A stretch of DNA of 64,000 nt from assembly GCA_017631875.1 (NCBI GenBank), contig JAGBSL010000027.1:1-64000 (forward strand). Reading direction: 5' to 3'. Below, in pieces: positions 43,371-52,236 of the stretch. The notes beneath the pieces were generated by a model. The model searched no databases. It was not told where the DNA came from and worked only from the letters and a program-made list of their open reading frames with translations. This stretch comes from Bacteroidales bacterium. GTDB lineage: Bacteria; Bacteroidota; Bacteroidia; Bacteroidales; UBA932. Position 1 is the first letter of the stretch; each line of letters opens with the position of its first letter. The position numbers and the translations under genes were made by a program.

Positions 43371-45572
43371 TTATTTATTATATCGTATTGACAAATAATT
43401 GATTGCGTTGTAGATTGAAGATGTGAAGCTCTTGTCTGTCGGAACAAGACGCACATATACCTTCTCCAGTCCGAGAGCCTCATCAGGGATATTGACAGTG
43501 ATGAACTTTGTTCCAGGAAGCTGGCTGACTTTTCTGTTTGCATCCACTGCGAAATCAGGTACTGTATAAGAAGCGACATCGTTCCATTCATCCTTATCTG
43601 AAGACCACTGAACCTTCCAATTGCGGATTGCATTCTCCTTCTTCAGGTGGTTCATTGTACCGAATGTGATGTTGAGTGGGCTGTTTGCTGATGTCAAGTC
43701 TGCAGTAGGGAACTCTGCACACCAGTACTGGCTTGCCGACCAACCTGTCACGCACCAAGCAGATCCGTTGGATGTCTCCCACTCCTGCTTTCCCTCCTTT
43801 GAATAGATGACGCCGTTCTTGGCTCCATACGGTCTCCAATGGGCGCTTCTGCCAAGGAAATCATAGATTCCGTTGCCGTTTGCTTCCTCTGTAATCTCGC
43901 CACCATATACATATGGTCCCACGTGAGTAAAGTCATTTACAAGGTTCAGGGCGACCTTCGAACCGCTCTTCTCGCAATAGAACCTGGCATCAAGTGTCAA
44001 AGGATCAGCAACCAGAGGGTATGTCGGATAAAGATCCTTATCATCTGTGTAGTTCTTCACCAGGTTTACGCCAAGGTAGTCGCAGTATCCCCACTCATAC
44101 ATAAGAGTAGAGAAACTCTCTGAAGGGTCATCCGAAATCATGACCTCTGATTTTCTTACCGGACGGATCTGATAGTCACCGATGGTGCCGAGACCTGTAA
44201 TGTATGAGGCATTCTGACCGGCTGCTACAAGTTCATTCTCCTTTGCTTCATCCCACTCGAAGTTGTCACACTTCTCATGCACAACAACGCCTTTCAGCTT
44301 GCCGCTGCCCTTCGGAAGTCCTTTTCCATCTCTTGACCATGGGCAGTCGACATTTACCATCATATGGCTTGTACCTCCGTCCTTGTCTCTGATGACCATA
44401 GGGTACGACACCATGAGATTGATATATCTGATGTCTATCGGTGCAAAGCTTCCCTTGCTTACCGGAATCTCCACGTCAGGGACAGTAACCAGAGTGTAGA
44501 TGTCATTGTCTGTCAATTCTGCAAGTCCACGGACCTTCTCTGCCGGAGCGTCACCTGCCGATGTGGCTACAAGGGCCTCAACAGGGATCCTTGAAATCGA
44601 ATAACGCACAGGGTTGTCCTCTCTCTTGAGGGTAAGGCCGTAGGTGTCTAGACTGATTCTGTCATAACGGCTTACAAGGTCAGCACAGCTCTTCGAGAAA
44701 ACCAGCTTGATGCCGTCTGTGCCTGACTCATTCTGTACATAGATGATCCTGTCAGCGTATGTCATATCCTGATTGTCGACACTGATGAGACGGTTCTCGG
44801 CTCCATTCTTCTCGAGGTTATCATTGATGACAAGTCCGCTGAGAACGATATGAGACTCGATCTGATACTCTCCCTCCGAGTCCAGAAGGGCCTTCAGGCC
44901 AGTCACGTCAACTTCCTCCATTGCACTGCCGGCATTGTACTGAGAGACCTGGATATATCCCTTGCCTCCGTCATATCTGACTGTGATGACCGCATGTCTG
45001 ATGATGTTGGTAACGTTAGCCTTTACATCAAATCTGATGAAGTTGTTCTTGAGACCGATGGCGCCGATCCAGTCAGTGCTGTTCTTCTCGTTATACTCCA
45101 CTTCAAAAGTCAGGTCCTCAGCACGCAGTTTGGTAGAGATCTTGGCACCGAACTGTCCTCCCTCTGCAGGAATTGAGACATTCTTCTGCTCGATGGTCAC
45201 TCCACCCTCGAGAATGCCTTCTTGGTTGAAATTGAGTTCAAACACATTGGTTCCTCTGGCAAGAGTAAGGACTGAAGTACGCGGGATGCCGCGGTTGATG
45301 TCGTATACGAAATCCACGGTCACATCACCGTTAAGGACAATCTCCCTTGCATCCGGATCTGAAGCGAATCTGATCCATGTCGCAGCCTCATCCAATGACG
45401 CAGTGAATTCACCGTCAGCAAACACCTCCAGCGTGTACTGGCCGGCATCACTTCCCAACGCTACCTCGTTCTCCTTGCAGCCGACGCCATAGATCTGCAC
45501 ATCCTCAGGCAACTGCTCGCATGACAGAGCAGCAGCAAGGCACAATGCTATATATATAATGTACTTCTTCAT
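43371..45572 (-). CDS. BACON and DUF5689-like multidomain surface lipoprotein
   Basis: 733 residues, lipobox Cys18 (ALSC). Two BACON-type Ig-like modules (about 28-125 and 125-220, with VFADGEFTASLDEAATWI, NFNQEGI and VSIPAEGGQF, TVRYDGGKGYIQVSQ) are followed by a DUF5689-like OB-fold region (about 230-430: VLSGLVINDNLEKN, IYVQNESGTDGIKLVF, DRISLDTYGLTL). The C-terminal 270 residues are beta-rich (WETSNGSAWCVTGWSASQYW, WKVQWSSDKDEWNDVASYTV) and look like a discoidin-type binding domain. Downstream of SusD, this is the usual place for a surface binding protein of the locus. DUF5689 proteins often neighbour EEP-superfamily enzymes in Bacteroidota, which fits this operon. Confidence 0.75.
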   Translation of the reverse strand: MKKYIIYIALCLAAALSCEQLPEDVQIYGVGCKENEVALGSDAGQYTLEVFADGEFTASLDEAATWIRFASDPDAREIVLNGDVTVDFVYDINRGIPRTSVLTLARGTNVFELNFNQEGILEGGVTIEQKNVSIPAEGGQFGAKISTKLRAEDLTFEVEYNEKNSTDWIGAIGLKNNFIRFDVKANVTNIIRHAVITVRYDGGKGYIQVSQYNAGSAMEEVDVTGLKALLDSEGEYQIESHIVLSGLVINDNLEKNGAENRLISVDNQDMTYADRIIYVQNESGTDGIKLVFSKSCADLVSRYDRISLDTYGLTLKREDNPVRYSISRIPVEALVATSAGDAPAEKVRGLAELTDNDIYTLVTVPDVEIPVSKGSFAPIDIRYINLMVSYPMVIRDKDGGTSHMMVNVDCPWSRDGKGLPKGSGKLKGVVVHEKCDNFEWDEAKENELVAAGQNASYITGLGTIGDYQIRPVRKSEVMISDDPSESFSTLMYEWGYCDYLGVNLVKNYTDDKDLYPTYPLVADPLTLDARFYCEKSGSKVALNLVNDFTHVGPYVYGGEITEEANGNGIYDFLGRSAHWRPYGAKNGVIYSKEGKQEWETSNGSAWCVTGWSASQYWCAEFPTADLTSANSPLNITFGTMNHLKKENAIRNWKVQWSSDKDEWNDVASYTVPDFAVDANRKVSQLPGTKFITVNIPDEALGLEKVYVRLVPTDKSFTSSIYNAINYLSIRYNK

Positions 45573-45580
45573 AATTTTTT

Positions 45581-47308
45581 TTATTCGAGATATTCATCAT
45601 TATCAAGCGCATTTCCACTATAGGCCACCTGGTCGGCAGGAATAGGCCAGTAGCGATGACATGGGCGGATGTACTCCTTAAGGTATGAGCCCTCATTGTA
45701 TGCTACAGTCCTTTCATACCATATTCCCCAGCGGACGAGGTCGAACTTACGGTGGAACTCTCCCACAAGCTCTCGAGCCCTCTCCATGCGGATTTCCTCC
45801 ATCAGGGCTTCCGGCTCAGATCCCAAACTTACATATGCAACCTCATTGAGCCCTGCGCGTACTCGTGTGACATTCAGATACTTGCACGCAAGGTCATACT
45901 CATTCATCTGCAGATGGGCTTCCGCCTTCATCAGAAGAACATCTGCAAAACGGAAGATCTTGTAGTTGTTAGGGTCCTTCGTGTTATTCATGTCATAAGC
46001 CCAGAACTTATTTCCCATCCAAGGTCTGTCAGTAGCCTTGATCTTGCTCTTGGATGAAGATGACGACCAAAAGAACATGACCTTGCGGTCTGTATTCTCA
46101 GGGTCCTCGATAGGATCATAGCCTATCCATCTCCACGCAAGTGTGCCGCTTCCGCCTCTTGGAGAGTTCGCTCCATTGGAGTACTCACCGCTGCGCAGGT
46201 CAGCAGAAGCATAAGGCATGAGTCTGCTGTAGAGGTAGGTTGTAGGTCTGGCAGTTGCTGAAGTTCTCGAATTTCCGCCAAGTTCAGGGATGCGGATACC
46301 GGCGTAGCAGTCAGAACCGGAATTGTCCTCAAGCTGCTCTCCATCCTCCTCTGTATACTCGTCGTCTGCCCCGCCATCAGGATTGAGGGCGTTCTCGATC
46401 ACTGAATTTGCCACGCGTGAAGGCAGGCAGCATGCAGCAATCATTGCAGTTGTCTGAGTGCCGTATGTTTCCACGACATTGGCCATTTCGAAGATCGACT
46501 CCCTGACATAACGCTTGGCAAAAGGAACGTCTGTCAAAGGATAGTCTGTGCCGAAAGATGACGGAGAGTCCGCATAATGGCCGTAGATGTCTTCCACCTT
46601 TGAAAGGAATGCAATAGCCTCCTCCCATCTTTCGTTCCACATGCACATCTTTGCAGCCACAACATATCCTACAGCTGCACCGGCTCTGAACTCGTTTCCT
46701 TCATAGGTGCGGATCATAGGAAGTGCCTGTTCCCTGACAAGCCACTTGTCAAGTTCTGCAATACAATAGTCTCTTGTTGCTACTGCATCCATTCTTGGAA
46801 GAGTCGCAATCCTTTCGCGGTTTTCCTCAGTCACTCTCTCTGCATAGAAAGGGACATCTCCGAAAGTAGAGGTCAGGAGATAGTAATACAAGGCACGGAG
46901 CACAGCAGTTTCAGCATAAAGCGGAGCAGCCTCGGCTTCAGTGATGTAGCCGTTCTCCACTGCAGCAGCAATGGCAGCTGTCATTTCATTCGTATCCTTA
47001 ACGCCTGCGTAGCCATATCTCCACACTGTTGATGCGATACCCGGACGTGCGGGTGAGACATCACAGTTGGAATTATACAGAGATGAGCTTGATGTGTACA
47101 TAAGGTCTGCCGCCACATCGGTCATCTCCCAGAAGCCTCGTGCAGAATAGATGTTTCTCAGAGAATTGTAACATCCGTTGATGCCGGTCATGATCTGATT
47201 GACATCCTGGAAGTAATTATCTGTCGTAGTGTAGGATTCGTTCTTCTCGTTGAGACATCCTGTCAGGAGTGTCACAACAGCAGAGAATATCAATATCTTT
47301 CTTTTCAT
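45581..47308 (-). CDS. SusD-like outer-membrane lipoprotein of the phosphoester locus
   Basis: 575 residues, lipobox Cys18 (LLTGC). SusD/RagB hallmarks: IMTGINGCYNSLRNIY, AETAVLRALYYYLLTSTFGDVP (about 130-152), FRFADVLLMKAEAHLQMNE, ARELVGEFHRKFDLVRWG and the C-terminal YWPIPADQVAYS. It pairs with the SusC gene that ends 2 bp upstream in the operon. Relative to the SusD at 6075 the sequences are only family-level similar, so the two transporters have different cargo. Confidence 0.95.
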   Translation of the reverse strand: MKRKILIFSAVVTLLTGCLNEKNESYTTTDNYFQDVNQIMTGINGCYNSLRNIYSARGFWEMTDVAADLMYTSSSSLYNSNCDVSPARPGIASTVWRYGYAGVKDTNEMTAAIAAAVENGYITEAEAAPLYAETAVLRALYYYLLTSTFGDVPFYAERVTEENRERIATLPRMDAVATRDYCIAELDKWLVREQALPMIRTYEGNEFRAGAAVGYVVAAKMCMWNERWEEAIAFLSKVEDIYGHYADSPSSFGTDYPLTDVPFAKRYVRESIFEMANVVETYGTQTTAMIAACCLPSRVANSVIENALNPDGGADDEYTEEDGEQLEDNSGSDCYAGIRIPELGGNSRTSATARPTTYLYSRLMPYASADLRSGEYSNGANSPRGGSGTLAWRWIGYDPIEDPENTDRKVMFFWSSSSSKSKIKATDRPWMGNKFWAYDMNNTKDPNNYKIFRFADVLLMKAEAHLQMNEYDLACKYLNVTRVRAGLNEVAYVSLGSEPEALMEEIRMERARELVGEFHRKFDLVRWGIWYERTVAYNEGSYLKEYIRPCHRYWPIPADQVAYSGNALDNDEYLE

Positions 47309-47310
47309 AA

Positions 47311-50300
47311 TTAGAATCTCACTTGAACGTTGAATGCATAAGTACGTGATCTTGGGAATGAGCCGTTGTCAAGACGGAACACATCTGACGAGGTGTTCAC
47401 ATCCGGATCAAATCCCGGATATACCTTCCACAGGTAAAGGTTGTCACTGCTGAATCCCACAGACAGTTCCTTGATGACCTTCTTGGCCTTCTTTGAAAGA
47501 GGAATGTCATAGTTGAGGGTTACAGCCTTAAGTCTGAACCATGAGGCATCGTACACGCTCTTGCTTGAAGCAAGCGAGTCATCGTAACCTGCCTTGCAGA
47601 CATCGCTGTCTGGGTTGGCCTCGGTCCATGCGTTCAGCATAGACGTGTACTTGTTGTAGGAAGCGGTACCCGATCCTGCATACAGCTCAGAGATGTTGTA
47701 GATATATCCGCCAAGTGAGTATGTGAAGTATACACCCACAGTAAGGCCCTTTCCAATGATGAAGTTATTCTGGAAACCTCCGTAAAGCACAGGGTCAGAA
47801 CTTCCAAGGTACACCATATCGTTCTGGTCAAGGAGACCGTCGTGATTTATGTCCGCATATTTAGGATGACCCATCTTCGGACTTGCAGACTGGGACACAT
47901 ACGCATGAGTGATCTTGTTGTATGCTATGTCCTCATCACTGTGCCATACACCTTCGTACTGATATCCCCAGATGGCATTTACAGGATAACCTTTCTTGTA
48001 TCCGTACATATACTGTGACGTCGTACGAGGGTTGGTGTATGTAGGGACGACCTCAGACTCCGATCCAACACTTGTCACCAGCTGGCTGTTATGAGCCATC
48101 GTCAAGGTCGTATTCCACTCAAATTTATTTGTAACGATGTTACGCGTGGTAAGGGTGATCTCCTGTCCGATGTTTCTGGTTGAACCGGCATTTGCGTAAT
48201 ATGTGTTGTAACCGGTTGTCTGAGTGTTTCTCATGCTCAGAAGCAGGTCGTTTGTATCAGATACATACGCATCAGCCTCAAGGATAACCCTGCTGTTCCA
48301 GGCTGCGAAGTTGAGACCGATGTTGTATGAAGTCGTTGTTTCCCAGGTAAGGTTTGAGTTGGCCAGCTTGCTCGCAGTATATGACAGAAGCTTGTCATCT
48401 CCGAATATCCAGTTGGTGAAAGCCGAATTGAAGGTCGCAAGTGACATGTACGGGCTGATGGCGTCATTTCCTGAACGTCCGGCACTTACTCTGAGTGACA
48501 GGTCATTGAGCCATGTGGCATTGTCAAACCATTTCTCATTCATGATAGACCATCTGAGCGCCGCAGCAGGGAAAAAGCCCCACTTGCGGTTCTGGGCGAA
48601 GTTAGAGGCACCGTCAGCTCTGAGAGTTACAGTAAGATAATATCTCCTTCTGTAGTTGTAGTTGAATCGTCCCAAAGCCGAGAGCTTGTCCTGATACTGC
48701 ACGTATGACGATGCAGTGAAATTATCAGGATGCACCAGACCAAGAAGATTCTTATATGTCAGGTTGTCGTTGGTATAACCTGATCCTGAAAGTTTCTTAT
48801 AATCCTTGTCAGAATGCTCTGCTGTAAATCCGACTACAGTGCTGATGTCGTGAGCCTTGATCTTGCGAGCGTAGTTCCATGTCAGCTCGCCGAGATACTT
48901 GGTTGTTCTGGACTCGGTGATGGTAGCCGTTCCGCCTGTCTTGTTGGCAACCGCAACAGCAAGTGAAGAAGGTGAATAATAGTCACTTTCGGTGTCGGTA
49001 TCTGTCAATGCAAGACGAAGCTTGAGGTCCATCCTGCGATTGATCTGATACTTCAAGGTCGGAGACACCATTATATAATTTGAATGAGCCTCGTTTACAG
49101 TGTTCTTGGCGACAAGGTATGGGCTGTTGAACGGTGTACCTCCAGAACTCTCCTGATCTCCATACTTGTTCCATGTAGACTCAGGCTTAAGGAGCGGAGA
49201 CAGATACACTGCCGCAGAGGTGTTGGTACCTGTGATGGCTGCAGAGGCCTTGTCTCTGTTCGAATTTGTATAGTTGATCTTGAGGTTGAGGTCAAGATTC
49301 TTGGTCAGAGAGCTGTTGATGTTGATTCTTCCGGTAAACTTGCGGAGTCCTGACTCTATCACAACGCCAGGAGTGTTGTTATATCCGAGTGTGACAGAGA
49401 ATGAAGTACCTCCCACCTTTCTGTACATGCTCAAGAAATAGTCTCTTGAGAATGAGTCCTGAGAGAGGACATCAATCCAGTCCGTACTATTGTTTCTGTA
49501 AATGGTCGGATCAGGATATGGAAGGCTTGTGCTTGACTTGAAGCTGCCTGAGACCATGTTTCTCCATGTCGCATACTCCTCAGCATTCATCAGGTCTAGG
49601 GTTCCTGCGATCTGTGAGTAACTCAAGGTAGACTTGAAGCGCACGCTGAACGTACCCTCTGACTTCCTGTCGTCGTGTGTGGTCACGAGGATGACACCGT
49701 TAGCACCACGGCTACCATAGATTGCAGTCGAGGAAATATCCTTGAGCACCGAGATGTTCACGATGTCGGCAGGATTGATCTCATTAAGGTCTGATACTGC
49801 ATCGGGGACGCCGTCCACTACGATGAGAGGTTTGTTTCCGGCTGAAATCGAACGGCTTCCGCGGATTCGGATCGAGCTTTCCTCGCCAACTTCTCCGCTA
49901 CCAGAGGAGAACTCCGCTCCAGCAATCTTACCCTGAAGGGCATGTGCCACGCTGGTGACTGGAGCTGTCTTGATCTCGTCCATCTCTACAACTGTGACGG
50001 TTCCGGTAAGGTCTCCCTTCTTTGATGTACCATATCCGATGACAACCGTCGCTTCAAGAAGTTCGTTGTCGTCCTCAAGCACTACATCAATGGTATTTCT
50101 ACCGTTTACATGCTCCACTGCACTCTTGTATCCGATGCATGATATTTCCAGAAAAGCATCCGGCGACACAGAGATTGAATAATGTCCAGCCTCGTCTGTA
50201 ACGACACCATTGCTCTGCACACCTCTTTCCACAACAGCCACACCTATAAGAGACATGCCTGACTTGTCAGAGATAGTTCCGGACACGGTGACCTTGTCAG

Positions 50301-50367
50301 ACTGTGCCACTGCATATGCTGAGAATAACAGGAAAAGTGTTATCAATGAAAAAATCTTCTGCTTCAT
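47311..50367 (-). CDS. SusC-like TonB-dependent outer-membrane transporter of the phosphoester locus
   Basis: 1018 residues. Signal peptide (AYAVAQ), carboxypeptidase-D regulatory-like domain (about 25-100: TVSGTISDKSGMSLIGVAV), TonB-box region ATVVIGYGTSKKGDLTGTV, plug (VAHALQGKIAGAEF, IRIRGSRSI, PLIVVDGVPD, VLKDISSTAIYGSRGANGVI) and beta-barrel ending AFNVQVRF. It imports a ligand captured by the SusD partner. No STN domain is present. The surrounding phosphatases and nucleases suggest the imported compound is a nucleoside, a dephosphorylated sugar or a phosphorylated oligomer; this is inference. Confidence 0.95.
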   Translation of the reverse strand: MKQKIFSLITLFLLFSAYAVAQSDKVTVSGTISDKSGMSLIGVAVVERGVQSNGVVTDEAGHYSISVSPDAFLEISCIGYKSAVEHVNGRNTIDVVLEDDNELLEATVVIGYGTSKKGDLTGTVTVVEMDEIKTAPVTSVAHALQGKIAGAEFSSGSGEVGEESSIRIRGSRSISAGNKPLIVVDGVPDAVSDLNEINPADIVNISVLKDISSTAIYGSRGANGVILVTTHDDRKSEGTFSVRFKSTLSYSQIAGTLDLMNAEEYATWRNMVSGSFKSSTSLPYPDPTIYRNNSTDWIDVLSQDSFSRDYFLSMYRKVGGTSFSVTLGYNNTPGVVIESGLRKFTGRININSSLTKNLDLNLKINYTNSNRDKASAAITGTNTSAAVYLSPLLKPESTWNKYGDQESSGGTPFNSPYLVAKNTVNEAHSNYIMVSPTLKYQINRRMDLKLRLALTDTDTESDYYSPSSLAVAVANKTGGTATITESRTTKYLGELTWNYARKIKAHDISTVVGFTAEHSDKDYKKLSGSGYTNDNLTYKNLLGLVHPDNFTASSYVQYQDKLSALGRFNYNYRRRYYLTVTLRADGASNFAQNRKWGFFPAAALRWSIMNEKWFDNATWLNDLSLRVSAGRSGNDAISPYMSLATFNSAFTNWIFGDDKLLSYTASKLANSNLTWETTTSYNIGLNFAAWNSRVILEADAYVSDTNDLLLSMRNTQTTGYNTYYANAGSTRNIGQEITLTTRNIVTNKFEWNTTLTMAHNSQLVTSVGSESEVVPTYTNPRTTSQYMYGYKKGYPVNAIWGYQYEGVWHSDEDIAYNKITHAYVSQSASPKMGHPKYADINHDGLLDQNDMVYLGSSDPVLYGGFQNNFIIGKGLTVGVYFTYSLGGYIYNISELYAGSGTASYNKYTSMLNAWTEANPDSDVCKAGYDDSLASSKSVYDASWFRLKAVTLNYDIPLSKKAKKVIKELSVGFSSDNLYLWKVYPGFDPDVNTSSDVFRLDNGSFPRSRTYAFNVQVRF

Positions 50368-50372
50368 CTCTT

Positions 50373-51347
50373 CTAATACTTAAGGGTGATTCTTATGGCC
50401 TTATGCGAAAGTCCATCTACATCCAGCAGCTCTACAGATGTCACCTTCGCAAACACCGAAGACGACACATACACGTAGTCTGCACTATAGCTCCTGCCAT
50501 CTGCATCTGTATAAGTGGATACGTATTCTCTCTTATACATCCATACACAGTCATAAAGATTGTTCTGCCATGCGTATAGGTCTGAGCGGAATTCCATTGC
50601 CTCCTTTGATGCAGGATACCATGACGGAGTGCCGTCATATCCGGCCTGCATCGCAGAAAGATGATACATCTGTCCGGCGAACACCCAGTGGTCACCTGCA
50701 TCAGGAGCTGAGTTGTAAGTCTGCTTGATCAAAGATCTGAAAGCATCATATTCCTCGTCTGCAGTCATGCCTGCGTAGTTGCAGCCTCTGACATTAAGTC
50801 CGTCAACTTCTCCTGTAACATTGCCGTCAAGAACTACGATATCGGCATCCTGAGCTGCCAGCCAGGACTGAAGGTCAGCCTCGCCTTCTGATGAGCAGCA
50901 GATAAGAGTCACATCAGACTTTGCTTCCTTCTTATATTCAAGAACGATTGCCGGATCGTCTACAACCTCGTCATCAGCAGCAACCGGATAGAATCCCTGC
51001 TGGACAAAAAGGAGCGTGTGCACCTTCTTGCTCTCTGCATGTCTGATCGCGACCTTGCCGACTCTACCTGACTTGAGAGTCACCACGTCCGACTCATTCG
51101 ATTCATAATAAACAGTGAAGGCTCCGTTGCCGGTACGACCCTTCGTGTCGATAGTCAACCACTGATCTTCTGTCTCGACTCTCCAGTCGCCGCTGGTCTC
51201 AATCGATACAGACATGCTGCCTGAAGCAGCACCAAGCTCGATCTTGCCGATGCATGAGCCAGGAGAATATGGGTCGATGATTTCAACATTTTTGGTGCAG
51301 GCGCACATAAGCGCACTCACCAATACCATATATATATACTTCTTCAT
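50373..51347 (-). CDS. BACON lipoprotein with a degenerate endonuclease/exonuclease/phosphatase (EEP) domain
   Basis: 324 residues from ATG 51347, which follows GGAGGGGAAC; an in-frame ATG at 51359 would add MEGN ahead of the signal peptide. Lipobox Cys17 (LMCAC), a BACON module (about 30-120: VSIETSGDWRVETEDQWLTI, LLFVQQGF), and a C-terminal region (about 140-324) that aligns with the EEP domain of the lipoprotein at 58723. DADIVVLDGNV stands for GADVVGLNEIV, HWVFAGQMYHLS for PVILVGDMNAIP, SADYVYVS for CIDYIFIW, and GLSHKAIRITLKY for ASDHYPVYTELTF. The catalytic Glu, the GDMN Asp and Asn, and the SDH Asp are all lost. I infer a non-catalytic binding protein. It lies between fimbrillin and SusC in the operon. 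Confidence 0.7.
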   Translation of the reverse strand: MKKYIYMVLVSALMCACTKNVEIIDPYSPGSCIGKIELGAASGSMSVSIETSGDWRVETEDQWLTIDTKGRTGNGAFTVYYESNESDVVTLKSGRVGKVAIRHAESKKVHTLLFVQQGFYPVAADDEVVDDPAIVLEYKKEAKSDVTLICCSSEGEADLQSWLAAQDADIVVLDGNVTGEVDGLNVRGCNYAGMTADEEYDAFRSLIKQTYNSAPDAGDHWVFAGQMYHLSAMQAGYDGTPSWYPASKEAMEFRSDLYAWQNNLYDCVWMYKREYVSTYTDADGRSYSADYVYVSSSVFAKVTSVELLDVDGLSHKAIRITLKY

Positions 51348-51358
51348 GTTCCCCTCCA

Positions 51359-52225
51359 TTATTCGAATTCAACAGGCGTATCGATGAAATCGTCCGGTCC
51401 TCCGGCAGCAGTTATGCTGACCGATGCAATGGTGAAATCGGCCGCGCTGATCCTCTTGACCTCTACAGGTGGCAACATGCGTCCGAACGGAGCCTCGCTG
51501 TCCAACTCTATCGAGATCTCAAGATCCTCGTATGTTCCCGGCACCAGCGCCATATAGAAATCAGTGAAACCATCACCGTTTCTTGAAGGAACACCCTCGC
51601 CACAATCAAGAACGACAGCTTTCTGTGATGTTTCGGTCATTGACAATGCGCCGTCATTTCCGAAGATCCCCAGTCCGGCGAGCGGTGATGATGCGGAAGA
51701 GATCGTAATGCTCTTCACCACAAGCGTCTCGTATGTCTCTACCGTTACATGGAGGATTCCATTAGGATAGACGAATTTGATCTTTCCATCCTGCATATAT
51801 CCGTACGCTCTTGGAGTATATGCCTGGAAGTGGTCTACTGCATCAGCAGCAGGATCGAAGATCTGCACTGCATCAAGAGTCACAGGCATTCCATCTGCAT
51901 TTCCGATGTATGACGGGTTATATGGATAGTAGGCCGCAACATCGCCCTTTACCAACGGTCCGTAGAAAGTGGCGCTCTTGAGTCCTACGCCGGCTTCCTT
52001 GATGGAGTAACACTCATTTTCGCCCTTCTCGGAGCCATAAACTCCGATGCAGGCATCTTCCGGCCACATTCGTTCCTCGCTGTCGAAGAGCAAGGACTCT
52101 ATGTCGGCCTCAAGGATTGTGTAGCCGCTGTTGTCGATCGGCTCAAAATCCATCTCTTTCTGTTCTGTACATCCCGAAATGACGGCCGCCATAGTCAGGA
52201 TAAGCATATAATGTAACTTTCTCAT
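51359..52225 (-). CDS. Fimbrillin (FimA/Mfa-like) lipoprotein
   Basis: 288 residues, lipobox Cys19 (VISGC). Single fimbrillin-type module: DACIGVYGSEKGENECYSI, AAYYPYNPSY, the KIKFVYPNGILHVTVET strand with VVKSITIS, and TDFYMALVPGTYEDLEISIE. Unlike the two larger neighbours upstream it has no repeat region after the fimbrillin fold. Such proteins form surface pili or act as cell-surface adhesins; within this operon a binding role for the substrate is plausible. Gaps of 11 bp on both sides place it firmly in the transcript. Confidence 0.75.
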   Translation of the reverse strand: MRKLHYMLILTMAAVISGCTEQKEMDFEPIDNSGYTILEADIESLLFDSEERMWPEDACIGVYGSEKGENECYSIKEAGVGLKSATFYGPLVKGDVAAYYPYNPSYIGNADGMPVTLDAVQIFDPAADAVDHFQAYTPRAYGYMQDGKIKFVYPNGILHVTVETYETLVVKSITISSASSPLAGLGIFGNDGALSMTETSQKAVVLDCGEGVPSRNGDGFTDFYMALVPGTYEDLEISIELDSEAPFGRMLPPVEVKRISAADFTIASVSITAAGGPDDFIDTPVEFE

Positions 52226-52236
52226 GTCTTTCCCTC

